From Shinella zoogloeoides (GTDB lineage Bacteria > Pseudomonadota > Alphaproteobacteria > Rhizobiales > Rhizobiaceae): 64,000 nucleotides of DNA. Under the pieces are notes generated by a model that was given only the letters and a program-made list of their open reading frames with translations, had not been told where the DNA came from and made no database searches. A program made the translations under genes and the position numbers. Of the stretch, positions 1 to 8,773 are shown piece by piece. The DNA lies in assembly GCF_030733845.1 (NCBI RefSeq), contig NZ_CP132311.1:995501-1059500 (forward strand), read 5' to 3'. How positions within the stretch are numbered: the stretch's first letter is position 1; every line of letters starts with the position of its first letter.

Positions 1-19
1 ATTCCTCCCAATTCTATTC

Positions 20-1942
20 TTACAGGCCGCGCGTGCGAAGCCATGCGTCGGTCAGTTCGCGGAAGCGGCCGGCCATGTCGGCAATCGCAGCCTCGTCGTC
101 CATCTTGCCGGCCATCCAGGCGCGGGCGGCATCGACGAAGATCGTGCGGCCGACGGCAAAGCCCTTCACGGCCGGCGCCACCTTCGTCGCCTCGAAGGCT
201 TTGACCAGCTCCTCCGTCGGTGCTTCCAGGCCGAGCAGCACGATACCACGGCAATATGCATCGTTTTTGGCGATCACCGTCTCGATGTTCCGCCATGCCT
301 CGGGCGAAGCCTGCGGCTCCAGCTTCCACCAATCCGGCTTGATGCCAAGGTCGTAGAGCTCCTGCAGCGCGGTCGAGACCGTATCGTCCGTGAGCGGCCC
401 GTTCTTGCCGGCGATGATCTCGATTAGCAATTCGCGCCCGACGCGCCGCGCCGCCTCGAAAAGCGTGCGCAGCTTCTCCTGCTGTTCGGTCTTGAGCGCC
501 GCCGGGTCGTCCGGATGATAGAAGCACAGGCACTTGATGCAATGGTCGAGCGGCCATTCTACGAGCTGCGAGCCGATGTCCTGGCTGAACTCGAAGCGCA
601 GCGGCTTGGAGCCCGGCAGCTCGACCGGCCGGCCGAGCCACGAGAAATTCCTGGTGGCGGCGTCGAAGAAGGCGTCGCGGCCGAAGCGCTCGTCGATCAG
701 CATGCCGTAGCCGGGCCGGCCCTCGGCAACGCGTGCTGCGGCCTCGACCGTCAGCCGCTTGAATTCGGAAATCTTTTCATGCGGCACGTTCAGTTCGTCC
801 GCGACATCGACGAGCTGCATGCGGTGATCGCAGGCGAGCGCCATCAGCAGCGGAATATCGCCCTGCTTGCGGTTCGTCGCCCAGTGGATGTGGTTGATCG
901 CCTCGTCCTTGCGCAGCGCCCGGTGCCTGCTGCCGTTCTTGAGGAAGAATTCCAGCTCTTCCCAGCTCGGATATTCCGGCGAGCAGAGCAGGCGCGAGAC
1001 GGCGAAGGCGCCGCAGGCATTGGCCCAGGTCGCGGAGGTCGCATGGTCCTCGCCGGTGAGCCAGCCGCGCAGGAAGCCCGACATGAACGCATCGCCCGCG
1101 CCAAGCACGTTGTAGACCTCGATGGGAAAACCCTGGCCGATCACGCCGTCTTCCCGATCGTCGGAGATCGGACCGTCATAGACGATGCAGCCCATGGCGC
1201 CGCGCTTCAGGACGATGGTGGCGGCGGAAACGGCGCGGATGGCCTTAAGAGAGGACAGCACGTCGTCGGCGCCCGAAGCGATCATGATCTCCTCTTCCGT
1301 GCCGACGATGAGGTCGCAATCCGGCAGGACCGATTTCATGATGGCCGAGACGCGATCGGATTTCACGTAGCGCTCGAAGCCTTCGGCATGGCCTGCAAGG
1401 CCCCAGAGATTAGGGCGGTAATCGATGTCGAAGATGACCTTGCCGCCGCTTTCCTTGGCGATGCGGATCGCCTTGCGCTGCGCGGCCTCGGTGTTGGGGC
1501 GGGAAAAATGTGTGCCGGAGACCAGCACGGCGCGCGAGGAGCGCACGAAAGCCTCGTCAACGTCGCCCTCGTCGAGCGCCATGTCGGCGCAGTCGGTGCG
1601 CACGAAGATCATCGGCGAAACGCCTTCGGCCTCGATGGCGAGCAGGACCAGCGCCGTCAGTCGCTCCCTGTCGGTGCGGATGCCGGCGACTTCGACGCCT
1701 TCGCGGGCGCACTGCTCGCGGATGAAACGGCCCATCTGCTCGTCGCCGACGCGGGTGATGAGTGCGGACTTGAGGCCGAGGCGGGCGGTGCCGATCGCGA
1801 TATTGGCCGGGCAGCCTCCGACGGACTTGGCGAAGGAGGCCGTATCTTCCAGGCGCGTGCCGAGCTGCTGGCCATAGAGATCGACGGACGAACGGCCGAT
1901 CGTGATGACGTCGAGCGTCTTGTCCTGGTCAATAGGGCGCAT
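20..1942 (-). CDS. iolC: 5-dehydro-2-deoxygluconokinase fused to a C-terminal DUF2090 domain
   Basis: Phosphorylates 5-dehydro-2-deoxy-D-gluconate in cytoplasmic myo-inositol catabolism. Residues 1 to about 330 are a PfkB/ribokinase-type sugar kinase, with an N-terminal GGCPANIA region and the ATP/anion-hole motif GAGDAF near the end of the domain. Residues of about 340-640 form a second, aldolase-like DUF2090 domain; this fusion is usual for IolC of rhizobia and other proteobacteria. The start at 1942 (MRPIDQDK) is preceded by GGGAGGA at good spacing. An in-frame ATG at 1972 would add 10 residues but lacks such a site. The gene follows iolR on the same strand, and after its TAA stop a GGGAGGA sequence (minus strand, positions 8 to 2) points to another iol gene just off the window. 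Confidence 0.95.
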   Translation of the reverse strand: MRPIDQDKTLDVITIGRSSVDLYGQQLGTRLEDTASFAKSVGGCPANIAIGTARLGLKSALITRVGDEQMGRFIREQCAREGVEVAGIRTDRERLTALVLLAIEAEGVSPMIFVRTDCADMALDEGDVDEAFVRSSRAVLVSGTHFSRPNTEAAQRKAIRIAKESGGKVIFDIDYRPNLWGLAGHAEGFERYVKSDRVSAIMKSVLPDCDLIVGTEEEIMIASGADDVLSSLKAIRAVSAATIVLKRGAMGCIVYDGPISDDREDGVIGQGFPIEVYNVLGAGDAFMSGFLRGWLTGEDHATSATWANACGAFAVSRLLCSPEYPSWEELEFFLKNGSRHRALRKDEAINHIHWATNRKQGDIPLLMALACDHRMQLVDVADELNVPHEKISEFKRLTVEAAARVAEGRPGYGMLIDERFGRDAFFDAATRNFSWLGRPVELPGSKPLRFEFSQDIGSQLVEWPLDHCIKCLCFYHPDDPAALKTEQQEKLRTLFEAARRVGRELLIEIIAGKNGPLTDDTVSTALQELYDLGIKPDWWKLEPQASPEAWRNIETVIAKNDAYCRGIVLLGLEAPTEELVKAFEATKVAPAVKGFAVGRTIFVDAARAWMAGKMDDEAAIADMAGRFRELTDAWLRTRGL

Positions 1943-2029
1943 GTCTTCCTCCCGGTCTCGCGGCGCCGTCATGAAGGCGCGGCGGCATTGCGGAAAAATG
2001 AAACATGAATTCCATTATTCTGTCAATTC

Positions 2030-2043
2030 GGAATATTCATTCC
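2030..2043. promoter_or_regulatory. IolR operator, perfect GGAA-N6-TTCC, in front of iolC
   Basis: The sequence GGAATATTCATTCC lies between iolR and iolC, about 90 bases upstream of the iolC start. It matches exactly the GGAA-N6-TTCC recognition motif described for IolR of Sinorhizobium meliloti. It is the likely repressor site controlling iolC and the genes after it. Assignment rests on motif match and position. Confidence 0.75.
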
Positions 2044-2062
2044 GTTTGCATTCCGCAGCATT

Positions 2063-2920
2063 TCATCTGGAGGATCGCCGCAGACTGCGCCGCTTTTCAG
2101 CGATGGCGACGGGCAGGGCCATGGCGAGCGCCATCGAGGCGGACAGCGAGCGGAAGCCCGCATAGTCGGCTTCGGACACCTCGAACCAGTGCGTGGCGGA
2201 GGCGGCGAGGGGGGAGAAGACGGAATCGGTGATGGCGACGATCGGCACGCCCCGGCCCGCCAGTTCCTGCGCCTGGGCAAGGCTTTCGGCCGCATAGGGC
2301 GCGAAGCTGGCGGCGATGACGGCGTCCCTGCCGGTCGCGAACTGCGTCATTTCCGGATCGATACCGTTCGGCGAGGCGATGATCTGGTGGCGGATGCCGA
2401 GCTTGCCGAAGGCGTAGGCGATGTGGGCCGTCAGCGGATAGGAGCGGCGCTTGGCGACGAGATAGATGGTTTCGGCGCGGGCGAGCAGATCGACGGACTT
2501 CGAGAACGTCTCGCCGTCGATGGTGCTGGCGAGCCGGGCGACGGACTGGCTCGCGGCGGTGAGGAAGCCGGAAAGCAGTTCCATGTCGCTGCTCGCCGCC
2601 GGTCCCGCTTCGAGCGAGAGGAGGCGCTCTTCGTAGGAAAGTGTGCGATCCCGCAGCCGGGCGCGAAAAACGTTCTGCAGGTCGGAAAAGCCCTCGTAGC
2701 CCAGGTGGTGGGCAAGGCGCACCAGCGTGGAAGGCTGGACGTCGGCAGCCGTCGCGATGCTGGCGGCGGTGCCGAAGGCCATCTCGTCCGGGTTGGAGAG
2801 CGCATAGGCGGCGACCTGCGCCAGCCGCTTTGGCATGGTCGCCTTGCGCTCGATGATGACGCTGCGCAGGCTGTCGAAATCGCGGGGCACGCGCGCAAGG
2901 GCCGCTTCGCTGCTGGTCAT
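2063..2920 (-). CDS. iolR: RpiR/MurR-family repressor of inositol catabolism
   Basis: This 285-residue protein has an N-terminal RpiR-type helix-turn-helix (about residues 15-90, including ATAADVQPSTLVRLAHHLGY) and a C-terminal SIS sugar-phosphate-binding domain (about 125-255). It is expected to repress the iol genes until an inositol-derived sugar phosphate binds the SIS domain. It is co-oriented with and directly upstream of iolC, and divergent from an inositol-type dehydrogenase, the same arrangement as in S. meliloti. IolR-type boxes lie on both sides of it, suggesting autoregulation and control of its neighbours. The family is clear; the exact effector is inferred from context. Confidence 0.9.
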   Translation of the reverse strand: MTSSEAALARVPRDFDSLRSVIIERKATMPKRLAQVAAYALSNPDEMAFGTAASIATAADVQPSTLVRLAHHLGYEGFSDLQNVFRARLRDRTLSYEERLLSLEAGPAASSDMELLSGFLTAASQSVARLASTIDGETFSKSVDLLARAETIYLVAKRRSYPLTAHIAYAFGKLGIRHQIIASPNGIDPEMTQFATGRDAVIAASFAPYAAESLAQAQELAGRGVPIVAITDSVFSPLAASATHWFEVSEADYAGFRSLSASMALAMALPVAIAEKRRSLRRSSR

Positions 2921-2958
2921 GTATCCTGTCCTCCTCGGGCGGCCATTCTGCTACGAAT

Positions 2959-2972
2959 GAAATAAATATTCC
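2959..2972. promoter_or_regulatory. Near-match IolR operator between iolR and the divergent dehydrogenase
   Basis: Read on the minus strand this is GGAATATTTATTTC, one base away from GGAA-N6-TTCC. It lies 39 bases upstream of iolR and about 100 upstream of the divergent dehydrogenase, so it could serve both promoters. A weaker site than the one at 2030, but the shared GGAATATT core supports it. Confidence 0.55.
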
Positions 2973-3069
2973 ATATTCTAGGAAAAGATAGTTTTTGTTC
3001 CAAATCTTTCCCGCTATGCATGGCGTTCGGAGCGCCCTGCGGCGAGATATAGCGGATGGAGGACATGGC

Positions 3070-4191
3070 ATGAAGGCCCTCGGGATTGGACTGATCGGCA
3101 CCGGCTACATGGGCAAGTGCCACGCGCTCGCCTGGAACAATGTCAGCGCCGTCTTCGGTGACGTGGAGCGTCCGCGCCTCGTGCATCTTGCGGAAGCCAA
3201 TGCGGATCTCGCCGCGGCCCGCGCCCGCGAATTCGGCTTCGAGAAAGCAACCGCCAACTGGCGCGACCTGCTCGCCGATCCCGGGATAGACGTCATCTCC
3301 GTCACTACGCCGAACCAGTTCCATGCCGAAATGGCGATCGCCGCGCTGGAAGCGGGAAAACATGTCTGGTGCGAGAAGCCGATGGCGCCGGCCTTCACGG
3401 ATGCCGAGCGCATGCTCGCTGCCCAGCGCTCGTCCGGCAAGGTCGCCGTCATGGGCTACAACTATATCCAGAACCCGGTGATGCGGCACATCCGCTCGCT
3501 CATCGACGAGGGCGCCATCGGCACGGTCAACCACGTCCGCATCGAAATGGACGAGGATTTCATGGCCGACCCGGAAGCGCTCTTCTACTGGAAGAGCGAG
3601 GCGTCGTCGGGCTACGGCGCGCTCGACGATTTCGCGGTGCATCCGCTCTCGCTGCTCTGGAGCCTGTTCGGCCATGTCGAGGCGGTCATCGCGTCGCTGG
3701 CCAAACCCTATGCCGACCGCCCGCTGAAGGAGGGCGGCCGCCGCGCCGTCGAGAATCACGATATTGCGAGCGTGCTCCTGCGCCTTCCCGGCGGCATTTC
3801 CGGCGTGCTGATGGCCAACCGCTCGGCCTGGGGCCGCAAGGGCCGCATCGCCCTCCAGATCTACGGCTCGAAGGGCTCTATCCTCTACGACCAGGAGCGC
3901 ATGAACGAATTCCAGCTCTATACGACGGATGGCCGCGCGAGCGAGCAGGGCTTTTCCACGATTCTGACGGCGCCGCATCACAAGCCCTACGACCGCTTTA
4001 TCCCGGCGCCCGGCCACGGCCTCGGCTTCAACGACCTCAAGGTCATCGAGTGCCGCGAGCTGATCGCCGCCATTGCCGGCATGGCCTCCCATTCCATCGA
4101 CTTCAACCATGGCCTGCGCATCGAGAAATCCGTGCATGCGATGGCGCAATCCTTCCGCGAGGGGCGCTGGGTGGAGATCGCGGCGGAATGA
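3070..4191 (+). CDS. Gfo/Idh/MocA-family dehydrogenase, probably an inositol dehydrogenase
   Basis: A 373-residue NAD(P)-dependent oxidoreductase with an N-terminal Rossmann fold (GLIGTGYMGKCHA, residues 6-18), the family EKP motif (CEKPMAP, about residue 100), and a C-terminal GFO/IDH/MocA alpha/beta domain. The ATG at 3070 follows GGATGGAGG; longer in-frame starts upstream have no such site. It is divergent from iolR with a shared near-match IolR box. A dehydrogenase occupies the same place next to iolR in S. meliloti. Oxidation of an inositol isomer is therefore the best guess; the substrate cannot be read from the sequence. Confidence 0.85.
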   Translation: MKALGIGLIGTGYMGKCHALAWNNVSAVFGDVERPRLVHLAEANADLAAARAREFGFEKATANWRDLLADPGIDVISVTTPNQFHAEMAIAALEAGKHVWCEKPMAPAFTDAERMLAAQRSSGKVAVMGYNYIQNPVMRHIRSLIDEGAIGTVNHVRIEMDEDFMADPEALFYWKSEASSGYGALDDFAVHPLSLLWSLFGHVEAVIASLAKPYADRPLKEGGRRAVENHDIASVLLRLPGGISGVLMANRSAWGRKGRIALQIYGSKGSILYDQERMNEFQLYTTDGRASEQGFSTILTAPHHKPYDRFIPAPGHGLGFNDLKVIECRELIAAIAGMASHSIDFNHGLRIEKSVHAMAQSFREGRWVEIAAE

Positions 4192-4232
4192 ATTTTTCCT
4201 GAAAAAGCCAAAAAAATCCGGCTGCCCACTCA

Positions 4233-4260
4233 TTGAAACAGCATGGGCCATACGTAATAC
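4233..4260 (+). promoter_or_regulatory. Candidate sigma-70 promoter for the caspase/Sel1 gene
   Basis: TTGAAA and TAATAC hexamers separated by 16 bases, 28 bases before the ATG at 4289. The match to the housekeeping consensus is good and no other promoter is evident in this 97-base gap. Confidence 0.45.
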
Positions 4261-4288
4261 TGGCGGCAATAATGCCGGAGGGAAGGGC

Positions 4289-7200
4289 ATGTTCAAGCGA
4301 ATACAAAAGCGCTGGGCGCCGGTCTTCTTTGTCTCGGTTGCTGTCGTTGTGTTCAACGCGAACGCCGCTGAGGCGAAACGCGTTGCATTGCTGATAGGCA
4401 ACCAGAAGTACGAAGAGACGGCCCAGCTCAACAATCCTGCCAACGACGTGGAGCTCATGCGCGCCTCGTTCGAAAGCGCAGGCTTCGATTCCGTCAAGAC
4501 GGTCCTCGATCTCGACCGCGCCGCCATGGTGAAGGCGCTGCGCGAATTCGAGGACGATTCGATGGATGCGGAAATGGCGGTGGTCTACTATTCCGGCCAC
4601 GCCATGGAGATGAACGGGATCAACTACCTCATTCCCGTCGACGCGGCGCTGAAGAGCGACCGCGACGTCGAGGACGAGAGCGTCGCCATCGACCGCGTGC
4701 AGCGCTCGCTGGAAGGCGCCAAGAAGCTGAAGCTCTTCATTCTCGACGCCTGCCGCAACAATCCGTTCTCCCAGTCGATGACCCGCTCGATCGGCACCCG
4801 CGCCGTGACGCGCGGCCTTGCCCGCGTCGAGCCCGAATCGGCCGACACGCTGATCGCCTTCGCCTCCAAGGCCGGCACGGTGGCGCTCGACGGCGAGGGC
4901 AGCAACAGCCCCTTCGCCACCGCGCTCTCGAAATACCTGACCGAACCCGGCCTCGACGTGCGCATCGCGCTCGGCAAGGTGCGCGACGAGGTGGTGGAAG
5001 CCACCAACCGCGAGCAGGAACCCTTCGTCTACGGTTCGCTGGGTGGCGCGCAGATCTTCCTGAACATCAAGGAAGTGAACATCAACGTCACCAACAGCGG
5101 CAACACGCAGGAGGTCTCGCCGAACGGCCAGTCCGAGGCGGCGGCCGACTGGCAGAACATCCGCGACCTCGCCGACGAGGACCTGATCGCCGCCTTCATC
5201 GCCAAGCATGGCAAGGACCCGGTCTACAAGATGCTGGCGGAAAAGAAGCTCGCCAGCCTCAAGGAAGCCACCCAGAACGAAGGGCAGGATGCCGCGGGCA
5301 TCGCGTGGGAAGCGCTCAAGGAGTCGACGGATGCGGCGGCGCTGCAGCGCTTCATCGAGCGCTATCCGGACAGCCAGCACCGCGGCGATGCCGAACAGCT
5401 CATCGCCGCGCTGGAGCCTAAGAAGGGCCTCAGCGTCGATCTCGCCTCAAAGGAAACGGCCGCCTCGCGCGACTGCTACCTGCTTGCCGGCGAGCCGCAG
5501 TCGCTGCCCGGCTTCATGGGCGTCAACTTCCTGAAGATCGATGCCAAGCGGGCGCTCGCCGCCTGCGCGCAGGCGGTCAACGAGAACCCGTCCGACGGCA
5601 TGCTCGTCAACCTGCTCGGCCGCGCGCATGACGCCGACCGCAACTATGTCGAAGCCCGCCGGAACTACGAGAAGGCCATCGAACTCGGCAATATGTACGC
5701 GCTCACCAACCTTGCCTGGTTCTCGGTCTACGGCACGGACGGCCCGGTCGACGTGCCGAAGGGCCTGTCGATGCTCGAGAAGGCATCGATCGCCGGCAAT
5801 TCCTACGGCCAGGCGTCGCTCGGCTGGCTCTACCGCGAAGGCTATGGCGGCACGCGCCAGGACTATAACGAAGCGGTGAAGTGGTATCAGCAGTCGGCCA
5901 ACCAGGGCTATGCCAATGCCATGGCGACGATGGGCTGGTTCTACCGCGAGGGCCTCGGCGTCTCGCAGGACTATGTCCAGTCGCTGACCTGGTACCGCAA
6001 GGCCGCCGATGCCGGCGACGCCAACGCCATGTCCTCGCTCGGCTGGGCCTACCAGAACGGCCTCGGCACGGCGCAGAACTATGCCGAAGCCAAGGTCTGG
6101 TACGAGAAGGCCGCCAATATGGGCGATTCCTACTCGATGGCCTCGCTCGCCTGGCTCTACGACGTCGGCAACGGCGTGAAACAGGACTATGTGGAAGCCC
6201 GCTACTGGTACGAGAAGGCCGCCAATGCCGGCAGCGCTTACGCCATGGGCAACCTGTCCCGCCTTTACGACCAGGGCCTCGGCACGCCGGCCGATGCGAA
6301 GGAGGCCGTCCGCTGGGCCGCCGCCAGCGTGGAAAGCGGCGATGCAAACAAGCTGAAGGAGCTGAAGGAAACCCCCGGCAACTTCACGGTCGCCTTCCGC
6401 AGGGAAATGCAGGACCTGCTGCGCGAGCGCGGCTACTACAGCGGAACGTCGGACGGCGAGTTCGGCCCGGCGACCTTCGCCGCCATCGACAAGCTGGCGA
6501 CCGGCCGCAACGACGGCTCGACCCTGTCGAACACCAACACGACGACGACCGATACCAGCCAGTCGACGGTCACCCTCAGCGGTTCGGATGCCGACCAGTG
6601 CTACGAACTGGCGGGCGAGCCGAACCTGCGTCCGGGCTTCCTCGGCAAGCTTTTCGCGCAGATCGACTATGGTCGCGCGATCCCGGTCTGCGAGGCGGCG
6701 CTCAACGCCAATCCGTCGGACAACTCGATCCGCAACATGCTGGGCCGTGCCCATGATGCCGCGCGCAACTATCCGAAGGCCCGCGAGCACTACCAGAAGG
6801 CCGCCGACGAGGGGAACCTCTACGCGCTGACCAACCTTGCCTGGTACTCGATCTACGGCACGGACGGCGCCGTCGACATGGCCAAGGGTACCCGCATGTT
6901 CGAGCAGGCCTCGAACGCCGGTAACCCTTACGCCCAGGCCTCGCTCGGCTGGCTCTACCGCGAAGGCTACAACGGCACGCGCAAGGACTATGACGAGGCG
7001 ATCAAGTGGTATCGCAAGGCAGCCGAACAGGGCTATGCCAATGCGCAGGCCACGATGGGCTGGTTCTACCGTGAAGGCCTCGGCACGGCGCGCGACTACA
7101 ACGCCTCGCTCGACTGGTACAAGAAGGGCGCGGAAGGCGGCGACATCAACGCCATGTCGTCCGTCGGCTACGCCTACCAGTCCGGCCTCGGCGTTGCGGT

Positions 7201-7636
7201 CGACTATGCCGAAGCCATGCGGTGGTACGAGAAGGCGGCCGCCCAGAACGACTACTACTCGATGGCCTCGATCGCCTGGCTCTACGACGTCGGCAACGGC
7301 GTGAAGCAGGATTACGTGCAGGCGATCAACTGGTACGAGAAGGCGGCAAACGGCGGCAACACCTACGCCATGGGCAACCTGTCCCGCCTCTACGACCAGG
7401 GCCTTGGAACGCGTGCCAACGCCAAGGAGGCCGCCCGCTGGGCCGCAGCCAGCGTCGAGGGCGGCGACCAGGGCAAGCTGCAGGAACTCAAGGGCTCGCC
7501 GGCGAACTTCACGCCGCAGTTCCGCAAGGAGTTCCAGGAAATCCTGAAGTCCCGCGGCTACTACAACGGCCCCATCGACGGCGACTTCGGCGCCTCGACG
7601 CAGAACGCGATCGACCGCCTCGCATCCCGCACCTGA
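4289..7636 (+). CDS. Secreted caspase-like (peptidase C14) protein with duplicated Sel1-repeat and C-terminal modules
   Basis: A 1115-residue protein. Residues 1-27 form a signal peptide. Residues of about 28-270 are a caspase/metacaspase-type p20 domain (LLIGNQKY start) with both catalytic residues: His104 in YYSGHA and Cys155 in LDACRNNP. A linker of about 120 residues follows, then two copies of one module (residues 393-743 and 769-1115). Each begins CYxLAGEP, continues as TPR/Sel1-like repeats and ends in a segment resembling a peptidoglycan-binding fold (RGYYxGxxDGxFGxxT). The start at 4289 is chosen because it gives a signal peptide and has GGAGGGA upstream; longer frames run into the previous gene. 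It is monocistronic, with promoter and terminator. Periplasmic or surface location and proteolysis are inferred. Confidence 0.85.
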   Translation: MFKRIQKRWAPVFFVSVAVVVFNANAAEAKRVALLIGNQKYEETAQLNNPANDVELMRASFESAGFDSVKTVLDLDRAAMVKALREFEDDSMDAEMAVVYYSGHAMEMNGINYLIPVDAALKSDRDVEDESVAIDRVQRSLEGAKKLKLFILDACRNNPFSQSMTRSIGTRAVTRGLARVEPESADTLIAFASKAGTVALDGEGSNSPFATALSKYLTEPGLDVRIALGKVRDEVVEATNREQEPFVYGSLGGAQIFLNIKEVNINVTNSGNTQEVSPNGQSEAAADWQNIRDLADEDLIAAFIAKHGKDPVYKMLAEKKLASLKEATQNEGQDAAGIAWEALKESTDAAALQRFIERYPDSQHRGDAEQLIAALEPKKGLSVDLASKETAASRDCYLLAGEPQSLPGFMGVNFLKIDAKRALAACAQAVNENPSDGMLVNLLGRAHDADRNYVEARRNYEKAIELGNMYALTNLAWFSVYGTDGPVDVPKGLSMLEKASIAGNSYGQASLGWLYREGYGGTRQDYNEAVKWYQQSANQGYANAMATMGWFYREGLGVSQDYVQSLTWYRKAADAGDANAMSSLGWAYQNGLGTAQNYAEAKVWYEKAANMGDSYSMASLAWLYDVGNGVKQDYVEARYWYEKAANAGSAYAMGNLSRLYDQGLGTPADAKEAVRWAAASVESGDANKLKELKETPGNFTVAFRREMQDLLRERGYYSGTSDGEFGPATFAAIDKLATGRNDGSTLSNTNTTTTDTSQSTVTLSGSDADQCYELAGEPNLRPGFLGKLFAQIDYGRAIPVCEAALNANPSDNSIRNMLGRAHDAARNYPKAREHYQKAADEGNLYALTNLAWYSIYGTDGAVDMAKGTRMFEQASNAGNPYAQASLGWLYREGYNGTRKDYDEAIKWYRKAAEQGYANAQATMGWFYREGLGTARDYNASLDWYKKGAEGGDINAMSSVGYAYQSGLGVAVDYAEAMRWYEKAAAQNDYYSMASIAWLYDVGNGVKQDYVQAINWYEKAANGGNTYAMGNLSRLYDQGLGTRANAKEAARWAAASVEGGDQGKLQELKGSPANFTPQFRKEFQEILKSRGYYNGPIDGDFGASTQNAIDRLASRT
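5465..7633 (+). repeat. Tandem in-frame duplication of a 1.05-kb module inside the caspase-like gene
   Basis: Copies at about 5465-6515 and 6593-7633 encode colinear protein modules sharing long identical stretches such as DYxEAxKWY, TMGWFYREGLG, AWLYDVGNGVKQDYV and MGNLSRLYDQGLGT. A Ser/Thr/Asn-rich linker of about 25 residues (about 6516-6592) joins them. Spacing and order are preserved, so this is a duplicated unit rather than just many Sel1 repeats. Confidence 0.85.
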
Positions 7637-7665
7637 CCCGAAAGGCCGGGTGCCCGAAAAACAAA

Positions 7666-7702
7666 GCCGCTGGAAACGAACCCGTTTCCGGCGGTTTTTT
7701 TA
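7666..7702 (+). terminator. Rho-independent terminator of the caspase-like gene
   Basis: Stem CCGCTGGAAACG / CGTTTCCGGCGG with loop AACC, followed by seven T residues, 30 bases after the TGA stop. One mismatch in twelve pairs. Confidence 0.85.
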
Positions 7703-7876
7703 TTGTGATGCCCGGCAGGGGAATCAGTTCGTGAACCTGACGACACCTGAGAGAAGGGCGGCAAGTGCCGCGCGGATATGCACAGGCCGGCCGGCGAAAA
7801 TGCCCCGGAAACAGGCAATGAAACGGGTTGCCGGCCGCATGGATCATTTCATTTCGCCGTGACGATCAAAAAGGCC

Positions 7877-7905
7877 TTGCAATCGCAAGCTCTGCCGCAT
7901 AGTGA
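7877..7905 (+). promoter_or_regulatory. Candidate promoter of the tRNA-Ser gene
   Basis: TTGCAA and TAGTGA separated by 17 bases, ending 10 bases before the first tRNA base. The -10 match is poor, so support comes mostly from position. Confidence 0.35.
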
Positions 7906-7915
7906 AACCGCGAGC

Positions 7916-8005
7916 GGAGAGGTGGCCGAGTGGTCGAAGGCGCTCCCCTGCTAAGGGAGTATACCGGAAACGGTATCGAGGGTTCGAATCCCTTCTTCTC
8001 CGCCA
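7916..8005 (+). tRNA. tRNA-Ser(GCU)
   Basis: A 90-base class II tRNA with encoded CCA. The acceptor GGAGAGG pairs with CTTCTCC with one G-U pair. The anticodon arm is CTCCC-CTGCTAA-GGGAG with anticodon GCT, reading AGC/AGU serine codons. A long variable arm (ATACCGGAAACGGTAT) and T-loop GGTTCGAATCC are present. It is a single gene with its own putative promoter. No partial copy that would mark an integrated element was found nearby. Confidence 0.97.
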
Positions 8006-8773
8006 GTTTTCTCTTTCCCTTGTTTTCTTTCCCGCCACGGCACGGCACCTCGCGCTCTTTTGCGCGGCCGTCCGGCTTCGGTCATTCTGGCGGCAGTGCG
8101 CGGTGCTGATGCCGTAGGCCGGATGCGATTCTCCCATCGTCGTCGTCGCGGGAGAGGTTCGTCTCTTTATATACGTGACGGATACGGGGATCAGGCGAAT
8201 GCCCACGACGGGCGCGCTGACAAGACTCGTGCATACGACCAAAAAATCTCTTGAGGATGCGACGGCATGGCGCCGACGGCCGATGCGAGGCTATCTGGAG
8301 ATGCCATCGGGCATCGCGACTCGGTCCGAATCGAAGGGCTGGGCAAGCAGGCGATTCTCGTTTTTCGCCATCGCCGGGCGGGCTGCCGGTGCCGATCATG
8401 ACGTGAGAAAATGCCGCTTTGCCACCTTGAAGGGCCGCATTTGCCGTCTTGTCGCCCCTGATGTGGCAGGTCGGGAGGGAAGATGGGGGTGGCTAAGTGC
8501 CCGCTTCATAAGGTATTTTGTTAATGATCCTTAAACTTTTAGCGATCTGCCCTGCCATTTTGTGTCCTTTGCGCAACAGCGTGGGGCGAAGGCGGACACA
8601 AACCCCATCTCCTTTCAGTTTGGAGATTGCTTACGGAAGCGCGTCTTGTATTTTCAGCATCGGAAGCAGGGGCGGTTGATCGTCCACTTCTTGAACTTGG
8701 GGATGGGGCAGGGAACGCTGTCCTTCAGCAAAAAACCCAGACCCGTTTGAAACTTTTTGACTGGAGGTCAGAA
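8006..8773. other. 768-base gene-poor region upstream of the porin
   Basis: No ORF here has a convincing start site, codon bias or recognisable protein. A 119-codon frame at 8175-8534 lacks all three. The region is lower in GC than its neighbours near 8510-8760 and ends in a good Shine-Dalgarno (CTGGAGG) for the porin. It probably holds the porin promoter and a long leader; a small RNA is possible but no defined hairpin-plus-T-run was seen. Confidence 0.5.

Noticed and set aside
5700..7400. Regularly spaced DNA repeats that could suggest a CRISPR-like or tandem-repeat array
   Set aside because: The periodicity is about 36 codons, in frame, and explained by Sel1 protein repeats and the module duplication; no direct identical repeats with unique spacers.
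7916..8005. tRNA-Ser as a possible integration site of a mobile element
   Set aside because: No repeated tRNA 3' end, integrase or mobility gene was found on either side within the window.
8175..8534. 119-codon frame upstream of the porin
   Set aside because: No ribosome-binding site, no protein-like conservation cues, Arg/Gly-rich like other shadows.
8521..8534. TTAA-N6-TTAA resembling a CtrA box upstream of the porin
   Set aside because: CtrA sites need a 7-base spacer (TTAA-N7-TTAA); here it is 6, and the flanks do not match.
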